A stretch of DNA of 29,859 nucleotides from RGIG9115 sp045603225 (lineage in GTDB: Bacteria; Bacillota; Clostridia; UBA1381). Position 1 is the first letter of the stretch. Each line of letters opens with the position of its first letter. This document shows positions 1 to 6,427 of the stretch, piece by piece. Under the pieces are notes generated by a model. That model saw only the letters and a list, made by a program, of their open reading frames with translations. It searched no databases and was not told where the DNA came from. The stretch is taken from contig JAZULT010000041.1 in the NCBI GenBank assembly GCA_045603225.1, positions 1 to 29,859 of the forward strand, given 5' to 3'. The translations under genes were made by a program, and so were the position numbers.

Positions 1-10
1 GAGTTTTTTT

Positions 11-83
11 CACCTCCTTTTTGTGGCAATACTGTCAACTTAAGCTGAATTTTGCATTATAATCAAAAGATAACCTGTTGCAA
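11..83 (-). promoter_or_regulatory. Putative promoter and ribosome site of a gene starting beyond the left edge
   Basis: Read on the minus strand, 11-20 is AAAGGAGGTG, a near-perfect Shine-Dalgarno match, so a leftward gene most likely begins just outside the window. A TATAAT -10 hexamer lies at 56-61 on the same strand, with a weak TTGCAA -35 at 78-83 (16-bp spacer) that overlaps the first hairpin of the array. The downstream gene is not visible and I do not guess its identity. Confidence 0.45.
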
Positions 84-193
84 CGCAACAGATTTCACTG
101 TCACAAGGTGACAATTTCATTCATCCTGCGGATGAATTTCATCCGATTGAAAATCGGATTTCACTATTGTAATTTGTCCCGACAAATTACAAT
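75..193. repeat. Array of five perfect hairpins separated by ATTTCA
   Basis: Five perfect inverted repeats follow one another: 75-81/85-91, 99-104/108-113, 120-126/130-136, 142-148/152-158 and 166-178/181-193. The first four have 3-base loops and the last has a 13-bp stem with a 2-base loop. The stems are unrelated in sequence, but every junction carries the constant word ATTTCA (92-97, 114-119, 136-141, 158-163). The array lies just downstream of hemW and upstream of a gene off the left edge. No T-run follows the last stem on either strand, so it is not a standard terminator. Constant junctions with variable stems are the reverse of a CRISPR array. Confidence 0.85.
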
Positions 194-201
194 TTTATAA
201 C

Positions 202-1308
202 TCAAATCAATTCACATAACAGGGCATTACTCACATCAAATCCCTTATCTGTAAAAGCAAATCCGTTTTCGGTTTTTTTAATAAATCCCTTTTGTGTATA
301 CAAATCAATTTTATTCTTATTTATATCATAAAAGTTTTTTCCGAACCGATTGTAAAATTCGTCTTCATCAAGCCCCGAAGACATTCTCATAGACATCATA
401 ATATATTCAGAAATTTTATCCTCTTCTGTGAGAGCTTCTCTTTCCTGTTCGAACTCTCCTCCAATATATGAATTCAAATCCGGAGTATTTGAAAACCTCA
501 CTCCGTTATAATACGAATGTGCCGCAGCTCCAAGTCCTATATACTCATTTGTTGTCCAATATTTAATGTTATGACGACATTCATACCCCTCACGGGCATA
601 ATTTGAAATTTCGTATCTTTTATATCCATTACACCCGAGAAATTCTGCAAGCTTTATATACATTTCTCTGTCTTCTTCATCTGACGGTAACGAGAACTCG
701 CCTTTTTCATACATATCATAAAAAGGCGTTCCGGGCTCGATTATCAGGCTGTAACATGAAAGATGTTTTGCACCTGTTCCTATTGCGGTTTTCAGTGTAT
801 TCATAAGACTATCGGAAGTCTGAAAAGGAACTGAAGTCATTATATCAATATTGAAATTATCGAAATAACGCGAGATTAATTCTATACTTTCCAATGCCTC
901 TTTTGAAGTGTGTATTCTCCCCATAGCTTTCAGTTCGGTATCATTAAACGACTGCACCCCGACACTCACACGGTTTATAATATGATTATTTAAAACACGC
1001 ATCTTCTCATCAGACAGAGTTTTTGGATTTGCTTCAATAGAGGCTTCGCAATTTTCAGCAAACGAAAAAACTTTTTCCAAACCGTCAAATAATCTGTCAA
1101 GCTGACTGCAATTAAGAACAGAAGGTGTTCCACCGCCCAGAAAAACAGTTTCAAATTCCATTCCCTCATATTTTTTCGCTTCTTCAAGGACAGCATCAAT
1201 ATACTTATCAAATACATTTTCCATACCGGGAAACGATACAAAGTCACAGTACAGACATTTCCTCACACAAAAAGGAATATGAACATATAATCCTCTGTAT
1301 TTATCCAT
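202..1308 (-). CDS. hemW: Radical SAM protein HemW (coproporphyrinogen oxidase-like, heme chaperone family)
   Basis: This is a HemN/HemW-family radical SAM protein of about 368 aa, the usual HemW length. The iron-sulfur motif is CVRKCLYC (Cys14, Cys18, Cys21), followed by GGGTPS near residues 58-63 and the HemN C-terminal signature with GLGAAAHSY. By family knowledge HemW binds heme and an Fe4S4 cluster and is thought to deliver heme; it was long annotated as oxygen-independent coproporphyrinogen oxidase, which the sequence alone does not prove. I chose ATG at 1308; an in-frame TTG at 1314 overlaps the stop of the upstream repressor gene. A GGAAGG ribosome site lies inside the end of that gene, so the two are likely co-transcribed and translationally coupled. 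The usual hrcA/grpE neighbours are not visible; the hairpin array follows instead. Confidence 0.9.
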   Translation of the reverse strand: MDKYRGLYVHIPFCVRKCLYCDFVSFPGMENVFDKYIDAVLEEAKKYEGMEFETVFLGGGTPSVLNCSQLDRLFDGLEKVFSFAENCEASIEANPKTLSDEKMRVLNNHIINRVSVGVQSFNDTELKAMGRIHTSKEALESIELISRYFDNFNIDIMTSVPFQTSDSLMNTLKTAIGTGAKHLSCYSLIIEPGTPFYDMYEKGEFSLPSDEEDREMYIKLAEFLGCNGYKRYEISNYAREGYECRHNIKYWTTNEYIGLGAAAHSYYNGVRFSNTPDLNSYIGGEFEQEREALTEEDKISEYIMMSMRMSSGLDEDEFYNRFGKNFYDINKNKIDLYTQKGFIKKTENGFAFTDKGFDVSNALLCELI

Positions 1309-1310
1309 AA

Positions 1311-1958
1311 TCAAGACCTTCCCGGAAAGAACTGTTTTGTCTGAAGTCCTACTGCTTTTCCGAGTATGCGGATATTATCAATTGATTCACCTGTATATAT
1401 CAGCGGTGAATATTTCGGATTGGCAGGCATCAAAGTAAGCACTCCATCACTTTTATATACACGCTTAAGAGTCGCTTCATCGTCAATCACGACAACTGCA
1501 ATTTCTCCGTTTTCCACATCACTCTGACTTCTTATAAAAACAGTATCTCCGTCATATATTCTTGCATCAATCATACTGTCGCCTTTAGCTATAAGACAAA
1601 AATCCGCATTATTCTCAGAATCTGTTATAACTTCCTTTTCAGAACTCTCCTCACAGAAAATAGGCTCTCCGCACGCAATTTCTCCGAGAACCGGTATTTT
1701 CTTTTTCTGAATAGGAAATACATTATTAAGTCTGAAAATGTTATCTTCACTTTCTCCGTACATAATGTACGATTCACTGCAGCCAAAAACTTCAGCAAGC
1801 TTCGAGCACACAGAACGTTTAATATTCTGAATTTCTCCGCTTTCGTATCTTTGCAGTGTAGCATCACTTACCCCTACGAGTTTTGAAAGCTCTGCAAGCG
1901 TCATATGCTTTTCAAGCCGTAGTTTTTTTATTATTAAATTCCCCTGTTTTTCTGACAT
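1311..1958 (-). CDS. LexA/CI-like repressor: XRE helix-turn-helix plus S24 self-cleaving peptidase domain
   Basis: A protein of about 215 aa with an N-terminal XRE-type helix-turn-helix (residues about 8-62) and a C-terminal S24/LexA-like peptidase domain. The catalytic dyad is visible as Ser128 in GDSM and Lys165 in LKRVY. The cleavage site is IACGEP, so the scissile bond would be Cys96-Gly97 as in UmuD rather than the commoner Ala-Gly. The start is set at ATG 1958, which has a GGGGGGT ribosome site; a TTG 13 codons upstream is also open. The XRE head marks it as CI/phage type rather than housekeeping LexA. It faces the rightward phage-like genes across a region holding several TTACGT-N3-ACGTAA palindromes, one inside its own promoter. 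I infer autoregulation and SOS-type induction. Confidence 0.85.
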   Translation of the reverse strand: MSEKQGNLIIKKLRLEKHMTLAELSKLVGVSDATLQRYESGEIQNIKRSVCSKLAEVFGCSESYIMYGESEDNIFRLNNVFPIQKKKIPVLGEIACGEPIFCEESSEKEVITDSENNADFCLIAKGDSMIDARIYDGDTVFIRSQSDVENGEIAVVVIDDEATLKRVYKSDGVLTLMPANPKYSPLIYTGESIDNIRILGKAVGLQTKQFFPGRS

Positions 1959-2001
1959 TTTCTTACCCCCCAAAAAATTGACATTTTTTCTACCCAAATC
2001 T

Positions 2002-2030
2002 ATTATATCATATAATTACGTAATATGCAA
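2002..2030 (-). promoter_or_regulatory. Leftward promoter of the repressor gene with an operator in its spacer
   Basis: On the minus strand an extended -10 (TGATATAAT, hexamer at 2002-2007) lies 17 bp from a TTGCAT -35 (2025-2030). The 10-bp palindrome ATTACGTAAT occupies 2015-2024 inside the spacer. It matches the core of the operators on the other side of the divergent region, which fits autorepression. Confidence 0.65.
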
Positions 2031-2056
2031 TAGTTTTTTCGAGATTTTTTAAAAAA

Positions 2057-2099
2057 TTACGTATTACGTATTGACATATTTAATATTTTATGGTATTAT
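2057..2099 (+). promoter_or_regulatory. Rightward promoter of the phage-like cassette with operator O2 overlapping the -35
   Basis: TTGACA (2071-2076) and TATTAT (2094-2099) are spaced by 17 bp, a strong sigma-A-like promoter. The operator-like sequence TTACGT-ATT-ACGTAT (2057-2071) ends on the first base of the -35, so a bound repressor would block polymerase. Confidence 0.75.
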
Positions 2100-2110
2100 A
2101 TACCAGTAAA

Positions 2111-2125
2111 TTACATTTTACGTAA
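2111..2125. promoter_or_regulatory. Operator O3 downstream of the rightward start site
   Basis: TTACAT-TTT-ACGTAA, one mismatch from the palindromic consensus, about 12 bp past the rightward -10, in the initial transcribed region. Inferred repressor site. Confidence 0.6.
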
Positions 2126-2183
2126 TTTATATTACATATGAAAGCCCCGTATTACTAAATATAAGAAAAAAATGAAAGTTAAA

Positions 2184-2205
2184 TTACGTTTTACGTAAAA
2201 GGAGG
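2184..2205 (+). promoter_or_regulatory. Operator O4 (perfect palindrome) next to the ribosome site of the 52-aa ORF
   Basis: TTACGT-TTT-ACGTAA (2184-2198) is a perfect 6-3-6 inverted repeat and defines the consensus. Two bases later comes GGAGG (2201-2205), the ribosome site of the gene starting at 2211. A role in repression is inferred from matching sites across the divergent region. Confidence 0.65.
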
Positions 2206-2210
2206 AAATC

Positions 2211-2369
2211 ATGATTTACAGAAATAACACCGAGGCTGCAATAATTGCATGCGAGCAGATGCGTACAGGACATTACGGTCTGGACGAGGACATGGTACAA
2301 AGAGAGGAGGAACGGAATATAGTCCATATTCCTGAATTTATTGAAAAAACAGATATTGGAAGAAATTAG
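2211..2369 (+). CDS. Small 52-aa ORF, first gene of the phage-like cassette
   Basis: ATG at 2211 follows AAAAGGAGG with ideal spacing, directly after operator O4, and the frame is open for 52 codons to TAG at 2367. The product is acidic and apparently soluble, with several Glu-rich turns (for example QREEERN near the middle) and no membrane segment. I recognise no family. Its 3' end overlaps the start of the next gene by 29 bp, which suggests translational coupling. The position first behind a repressor-controlled promoter recalls small early phage regulators or anti-repressors, but that is inference only. It is short enough for automated gene calling to miss. Confidence 0.65.
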   Translation: MIYRNNTEAAIIACEQMRTGHYGLDEDMVQREEERNIVHIPEFIEKTDIGRN

Positions 2370-2817
2370 TCACACACCGAAAAACTGCACTCTTATAAAA
2401 AATCTTACGCCAAAAAGAACCCCCTGCAGAAGTATATATTTATGCAAATGTTCAATTTGCGGGAAAGAATTTATAAGATCTTCAAAGACACTGACAGAGG
2501 GATACGACGATTGCGGTTGTATTTCCAATAAAAATTTAAACAACATTAAAGTAAATGATTATTTTTTGAAAAATCTGGACAGAACTTCGAAAGCTATTTT
2601 TAAAATGAAGCTTGATGTTCTGAAAAATAAAAATCTCTCAAGAACATTTCAAATTTTATATATTGACGGTGCTCCGTTTAATGAGTACGTCGCAATGAGT
2701 AATTATATGAGCCTGTCTTCGCTGTACAGGTACAAAAAGCAGATTCTTATGCTTTGGTCTGAACTAAAAAATGAAATAATGGAGGAACAGTTAAATGTAC
2801 ATAACAAAGGCAATTAA
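2341..2817 (+). CDS. Phage-like protein: Cys-rich putative zinc motif plus C-terminal HTH-like segment
   Basis: Up to 158 aa. Residues 35-60 contain Cys35-x-Cys37-x2-Cys40 and a distal Cys58-x-Cys60, a pattern seen in phage and homing-endonuclease-associated zinc modules (typically ending in CGC). Residues about 112-140 (from NEYVAMS through LSSLYRYKKQ) look like the sigma-region-4-like helix-turn-helix of small phage transcription regulators. I infer a DNA-binding protein; the metal binding and the HTH are pattern calls. The start is uncertain: TTG 2341 has no good ribosome site and TTG 2356 is an alternative. Translation probably depends on the overlapping 52-aa ORF upstream. Its 3' end overlaps the next gene by 23 bp. 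Confidence 0.6.
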   Translation: MKKQILEEISHTPKNCTLIKNLTPKRTPCRSIYLCKCSICGKEFIRSSKTLTEGYDDCGCISNKNLNNIKVNDYFLKNLDRTSKAIFKMKLDVLKNKNLSRTFQILYIDGAPFNEYVAMSNYMSLSSLYRYKKQILMLWSELKNEIMEEQLNVHNKGN

Positions 2818-3550
2818 TACAGCAAAAACTTTAAGACCGGACGAGTATACCATCGAAGAGTATATCGCCTGGTGCAATGAATTATCATGCGATTTATATC
2901 TTAATCATCAGAAGGAATTCGAAAAAATAAAGGCACATAACAGCAACGAAATAACACTTCCCGAAAATGTTGATATCTATATGATTGAAAAAATCATCGC
3001 TGACGGAAAAGAGCTTAAAAAAACAGATTTATATGACTTTTCTAATATGTACCTTTATCAGAAAAGAGGAAGAAATATTTTCAAGGCTCCCTCATCGGTT
3101 TCCGATATTGAAATTATATATCAGAAGCCGTATATCCCGATAAGAACCATTAACGAAACTGTCACAGTCAAGACCACACCCGACACATTTGAAACTGAGG
3201 ATATAGGAATATATGAAGGTGACACTCTCGTGTTTTCGTCCGGTGACAGCAAATACGAAATCCACGTTATCTCAAATGAAGGTAACGTTTATAATTATTC
3301 AGGAGATATGCTCCCGGACGGTATTTCAGAATATAACATCAAACGCAAAATTCTCGAAAAAACTATATGTCCACCACCTTTTGATTATATGTATGTGGAT
3401 TTCCTTATTGCAAAATCTGCTCTGTATTCCGGAGATTCAAACACATATAAAAATCATATGGCAGCCTTTTCTCTCAAACAAGCCGAATACGCAAACTGGG
3501 TTGCCCGCCGCAGAGGATTAAGAGAGAAAAAACTCATAAACTGGTTTTAA
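2795..3550 (+). CDS. Protein of unknown function, phage-type
   Basis: 251 aa, soluble, no signal peptide. ATG 2795 has a GGAGGAAC ribosome site placed inside the end of the previous gene, so it is the third member of the cassette. The N-terminal about 95 residues are helical and charged, the middle (about 100-175) is beta-rich, and the C-terminal about 60 residues form helices with alternating Tyr, Ala and Lys, ending in a basic patch with ARRRGLREKK. The C-terminal helix pattern reminds me of small phage packaging or head-tail connector proteins, but I cannot name a family. Nothing else structural from a phage is present, so this would be a remnant or a domesticated gene. Confidence 0.6.
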   Translation: MYITKAINTAKTLRPDEYTIEEYIAWCNELSCDLYLNHQKEFEKIKAHNSNEITLPENVDIYMIEKIIADGKELKKTDLYDFSNMYLYQKRGRNIFKAPSSVSDIEIIYQKPYIPIRTINETVTVKTTPDTFETEDIGIYEGDTLVFSSGDSKYEIHVISNEGNVYNYSGDMLPDGISEYNIKRKILEKTICPPPFDYMYVDFLIAKSALYSGDSNTYKNHMAAFSLKQAEYANWVARRRGLREKKLINWF

Positions 3551-3563
3551 AAAACATATAAAT

Positions 3564-3607
3564 TAATGTTTTACGCAATTGACAAAAACAAAAAAATATG
3601 TAATAAT
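3564..3607 (+). promoter_or_regulatory. Promoter of the barstar-like gene with a degenerate operator at its -35
   Basis: TTGACA (3579-3584) and AATAAT (3602-3607) have a 17-bp spacer. Immediately upstream, 3564-3578 reads TAATGT-TTT-ACGCAA, which fits the TTACGT-N3-ACGTAA pattern at 9 of 12 arm positions and abuts the -35. This may be a weak or decayed site for the upstream repressor. Confidence 0.6.
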
Positions 3608-3637
3608 AAAGAGGTACAATAGGAGGAGAATATTAAT

Positions 3638-3967
3638 ATGAACTACTTTGATGAAAACAAAAGAAACTCTTTTAAGGAAATAACTGAAAACCCGATAGTT
3701 CTTGATTTTTCGGAATGTAAATATTTAGGAGATATACACAATATTCTGAAATCAAAATTCGGTTTACCGGAATACTACGGCGAAAACTGGAGTGCTTTAT
3801 GGGACTGCTTGCACGGCTTATTCGCAGACAGAGGAGAATATACAGTTGAAATTTACGGTTTATCCTCATTAGATAAGGATTTGCAAAACTGTTGTACAGC
3901 AATGACAGAAATATTTGATGAAGTACATACGGATACACCAAATGTAATTTTTAAAATAATAAATTAA
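3638..3967 (+). CDS. Barstar-family ribonuclease-inhibitor-like protein
   Basis: 109 aa, slightly longer than Bacillus barstar. The family core is clear in FGLPEYYGENWSALWDCL (residues 41-58), the loop-helix that plugs the barnase active site. The residue equivalent to barstar Asp39 is kept (Asp56), but the position of Asp35 is Ser52. Asp35 is a main barnase contact, so the partner may differ from classical barnase. No barnase-like RNase or secreted toxin is seen nearby, so it is an orphan: an immunity gene against a neighbour's toxin, or a leftover of a polymorphic toxin locus. It is expressed from its own promoter; AGGAGG upstream gives a good ribosome site. The ymxH gene follows after 12 bp. 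Confidence 0.85.
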   Translation: MNYFDENKRNSFKEITENPIVLDFSECKYLGDIHNILKSKFGLPEYYGENWSALWDCLHGLFADRGEYTVEIYGLSSLDKDLQNCCTAMTEIFDEVHTDTPNVIFKIIN

Positions 3968-3979
3968 AGGGTGATTTAT

Positions 3980-4225
3980 ATGCTTCGTTCATGCGATTTA
4001 AGACAAAAAGAAGTTATAAATACACACACCGCTAAAAGACTGGGGTATGTTGACGATATAGACATTGACCAGACAAGCGGACGTGTTCTTAATATAATTA
4101 TTCCAAAACACAGACTCTTTTTTATGAAACGCGAGGACTATATTATTCCCTGGGAAGAAATTGTCCTCATAGGCGATGAAATTATACTCGTAAATCACGG
4201 TGATACGGAAATTATTGCGACATAA
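3980..4225 (+). CDS. ymxH: YlmC/YmxH-family sporulation protein (PRC-barrel-like)
   Basis: 81 aa small beta-barrel-type protein. Family hallmarks are the early LRQKEVIN, then RLGYVDDI, and the late IPWEEI and IGDEIILV. Members occur across endospore-forming Firmicutes; the exact biochemical role is not established. I set the start at ATG 3980, where AAAGGGTGA gives the ribosome site; a GTG at 3971 lies within that site and is less likely. It sits 12 bp after the barstar-like gene and probably shares its transcript. Its presence is one reason to place the organism among sporulating Clostridia. Confidence 0.85.
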   Translation: MLRSCDLRQKEVINTHTAKRLGYVDDIDIDQTSGRVLNIIIPKHRLFFMKREDYIIPWEEIVLIGDEIILVNHGDTEIIAT

Positions 4226-4283
4226 TTGTGCATTATGCAGTGATTGTTAAAAATAAATTTCAAAAATTATTGCATTTTCCGAA

Positions 4284-4312
4284 TTGACATTTTTCGTTCA
4301 TAGTGATATTAT
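4284..4312 (+). promoter_or_regulatory. Promoter of asd-dapA
   Basis: TTGACA (4284-4289) and TATTAT (4307-4312) with a 17-bp spacer, followed by a leader of about 37 nt and a GAAAGGG ribosome site before asd. The leader is too short for a lysine riboswitch. Confidence 0.8.
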
Positions 4313-4356
4313 TATAATAAGAATTAATTTTTGAACAATTTGAAAGGGTTGAGTAT

Positions 4357-5460
4357 ATGAAACAGGAATATAAAGTAGGTATAATCGGAGCTACCGGTAT
4401 GGTTGGACAGCGTTTTATAACACTGCTTAACAATCATCCGTGGTATAAAATAACAGTTCTTGCCGCTTCACCGAGAAGTGCAGGTAAAACTTATACAGAA
4501 GCAGTAGGCGCAAAATGGGCAATGAAGGAAGCAATTCCTGCTGAAGTTGCTGACATGATTGTTATGAACGCAACTGACGATGTTGAAAAAATCGCTTCAC
4601 AGGTTGATTTTGTGTTCTGCGCTGTAGACATGAAAAAAGATGAAATAAAGGCTCTTGAAGACAAATACGCGAAAGCTGAATGTCCTGTTGTTTCAAACAA
4701 CTCAGCTCACCGTCATACACCGGATGTACCGATGATTATTCCGGAAATCAATCCTCAGCATCTCGAGATTATCCCTTCACAGCGTGAACGTCTCGGAACA
4801 AAGAGAGGATTCATAGCAGTTAAGTCAAACTGTTCATTACAGTCATATCTCCCTGCTATGGCTATAATAAACGAAAAATATCCTATAGATAAAGCTCTTG
4901 TTACTACTTATCAGGCTATTTCAGGTGCAGGAAAAACATTTGAAACATGGCCGGAAATGGTAGATAATCTTATTCCGTACATAGGCGGAGAAGAAATGAA
5001 ATCCGAAGTTGAACCAAACAAGATTCTCGGCGAAATCAAAGATGGCGAAATCGTTCCGTCAGATGCACTTCAGATAGAATGTCAGACATACAGAGTTCCT
5101 GTATCGGACGGTCATACAGCTGCTATTTTCTTTAAATTCAAAGATGGTGTTAAGAAACCGTCTGTAGAAGAAATCGAAACACTCTGGAAAAACTTCAAGG
5201 GCGAGCCTCAGGAGCTTGAGCTTCCTCATGCGCCTAAGCAGTTCATTCACGTTTCAACAGAAGCAGACGCACCTGATCAGCCACAGATTAAAACAGCAAG
5301 AGAAATCGACGGTGGAATGGCTATCTCATGCGGACGTCTCAGAGAATCCACACAGTATGATTACAAGATGGTTTCAATGAGCCATAACACATTAAGAGGT
5401 GCCGCAGGCGGAGCAGTTCTCCTTGCAGAGCTTCTTACAAAAAAAGGTTATATGGACTAA
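4357..5460 (+). CDS. asd: Aspartate-semialdehyde dehydrogenase
   Basis: 367 aa. Makes L-aspartate-4-semialdehyde from aspartyl phosphate with NADPH, the branch point to diaminopimelate/lysine and to threonine/methionine. The N-terminal nucleotide loop GATGMVGQ (11-18) is intact. The catalytic cysteine is Cys159 in SNCSLQ and the conserved histidine is His253 in DGHTAAIF. Length and spacing match the archaeal/fungal-like branch of the family, common in Clostridia. ATG 4357 has a good ribosome site. dapA follows 24 bp downstream, so the pair forms an operon feeding peptidoglycan and lysine synthesis; no dapB is in the window. Confidence 0.95.
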   Translation: MKQEYKVGIIGATGMVGQRFITLLNNHPWYKITVLAASPRSAGKTYTEAVGAKWAMKEAIPAEVADMIVMNATDDVEKIASQVDFVFCAVDMKKDEIKALEDKYAKAECPVVSNNSAHRHTPDVPMIIPEINPQHLEIIPSQRERLGTKRGFIAVKSNCSLQSYLPAMAIINEKYPIDKALVTTYQAISGAGKTFETWPEMVDNLIPYIGGEEMKSEVEPNKILGEIKDGEIVPSDALQIECQTYRVPVSDGHTAAIFFKFKDGVKKPSVEEIETLWKNFKGEPQELELPHAPKQFIHVSTEADAPDQPQIKTAREIDGGMAISCGRLRESTQYDYKMVSMSHNTLRGAAGGAVLLAELLTKKGYMD

Positions 5461-5484
5461 TTTTAAAAAAAGGAGTTATGAATT

Positions 5485-6369
5485 ATGAAAAAAGCACCTT
5501 TTACCGGTTCCGGTGTCGCTATTATTACACCGTTTGACGGATACACAACAAACTACGATGCACTCGGAGAAATTATAGAAGACCAGATTAAAAACGATAC
5601 TGATGCCATAATCATCTGCGGAACTACAGGTGAAGCATCAACAATGCCCGATGCAGAGCATCTTGCGGCAATAAAATTTGCAGTTGAAAAAGTAAACGGA
5701 CGAATTCCTGTTATCGCAGGTACAGGAAGTAATGATACACAGCACGCAATATATCTTTCACAGGAAGCTGAAAAATACGGTGTTGACGGAATCCTAACAG
5801 TTACTCCCTACTACAACAAAACTTCACCTCACGGTCTTGTAAAGCATTTTGCAGCAATTGCTGAATCAGTAAGTGTTCCTGTAATCCTTTACAACGTTCC
5901 GTCGAGAACAGGAATGTCAATCTCTCTTGACGTTCTTAAAGAGCTTGTAAAAATACCGAACATTGTCGGCATTAAAGAAGCAAGCGGTGACATAAGCTTT
6001 GCGGCTAAAATAGCTGCTGAAATTCCTGAGCTTAACATCTACTCAGGAAACGATGATATGATTGTTCCTATGCTCAGCCTCGGTTCAAAAGGCGTAATAT
6101 CAGTTCTTGCGAACGTTATGCCAAAAGAAACACACGATATGTGTCAGTTCTACTTTGACGGAAATGTTGATGAAGCTAAAGATTTACAGCTTAATCTGCT
6201 GAATCTTATAAATCTTCTTTTCATCGAAGTAAATCCTGTTCCGGTTAAGACTGCAATGGGACTTATGGGCTATAATGTAGGCAATCTCCGCGCTCCGCTG
6301 TGCGAAATGACTGATGCACATATCGAAGCACTCAAAAATGAAATGATTAATCTCGGATTAATTAAATAA
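5485..6369 (+). CDS. dapA: 4-Hydroxy-tetrahydrodipicolinate synthase
   Basis: 294 aa, typical full length. Condenses pyruvate with aspartate semialdehyde, the first committed step to diaminopimelate; it also feeds dipicolinate in spore formers. The TIM-barrel aldolase features are all visible: GTTGE with the Thr pair near 46-47, Tyr136 in YNVPSRTG, and the Schiff-base Lys164 in VGIKEAS. A GGAGTT ribosome site precedes ATG 5485. Second gene of the asd-dapA operon, ended by a strong hairpin shared with the converging araC gene. Confidence 0.96.
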   Translation: MKKAPFTGSGVAIITPFDGYTTNYDALGEIIEDQIKNDTDAIIICGTTGEASTMPDAEHLAAIKFAVEKVNGRIPVIAGTGSNDTQHAIYLSQEAEKYGVDGILTVTPYYNKTSPHGLVKHFAAIAESVSVPVILYNVPSRTGMSISLDVLKELVKIPNIVGIKEASGDISFAAKIAAEIPELNIYSGNDDMIVPMLSLGSKGVISVLANVMPKETHDMCQFYFDGNVDEAKDLQLNLLNLINLLFIEVNPVPVKTAMGLMGYNVGNLRAPLCEMTDAHIEALKNEMINLGLIK

Positions 6370-6397
6370 TTAAATAGTTAAATAATTTAATACACAT

Positions 6398-6427
6398 ATA
6401 AAAACAGCACTCAGGTGCTGTTTTTAT
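6398..6427. terminator. Bidirectional terminator between dapA and araC
   Basis: A perfect 13-bp stem (6398-6410 with 6415-6427) and a TCAG loop, with an A/T tract built into the stem so that both strands end in a T-run. The stop codon of the leftward araC gene (6411-6413) lies in the loop, so one arm is also coding sequence of that gene. Confidence 0.9.

Noticed and set aside
28..43. 16-base sequence AATACTGTCAACTTAA repeated in inverted orientation at 23934-23949
   Set aside because: An exact match, but with no extended similarity on either side; one 16-mer match in 30 kb of AT-rich DNA is plausible by chance.
75..193. Possible CRISPR array
   Set aside because: The regularly spaced constant unit is only 6 bases and the intervening segments are self-complementary; no cas genes are near.
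4226..4356. Possible lysine riboswitch before asd
   Set aside because: The transcribed leader after the -10 is only about 37 nt, too short, and no conserved core is visible.
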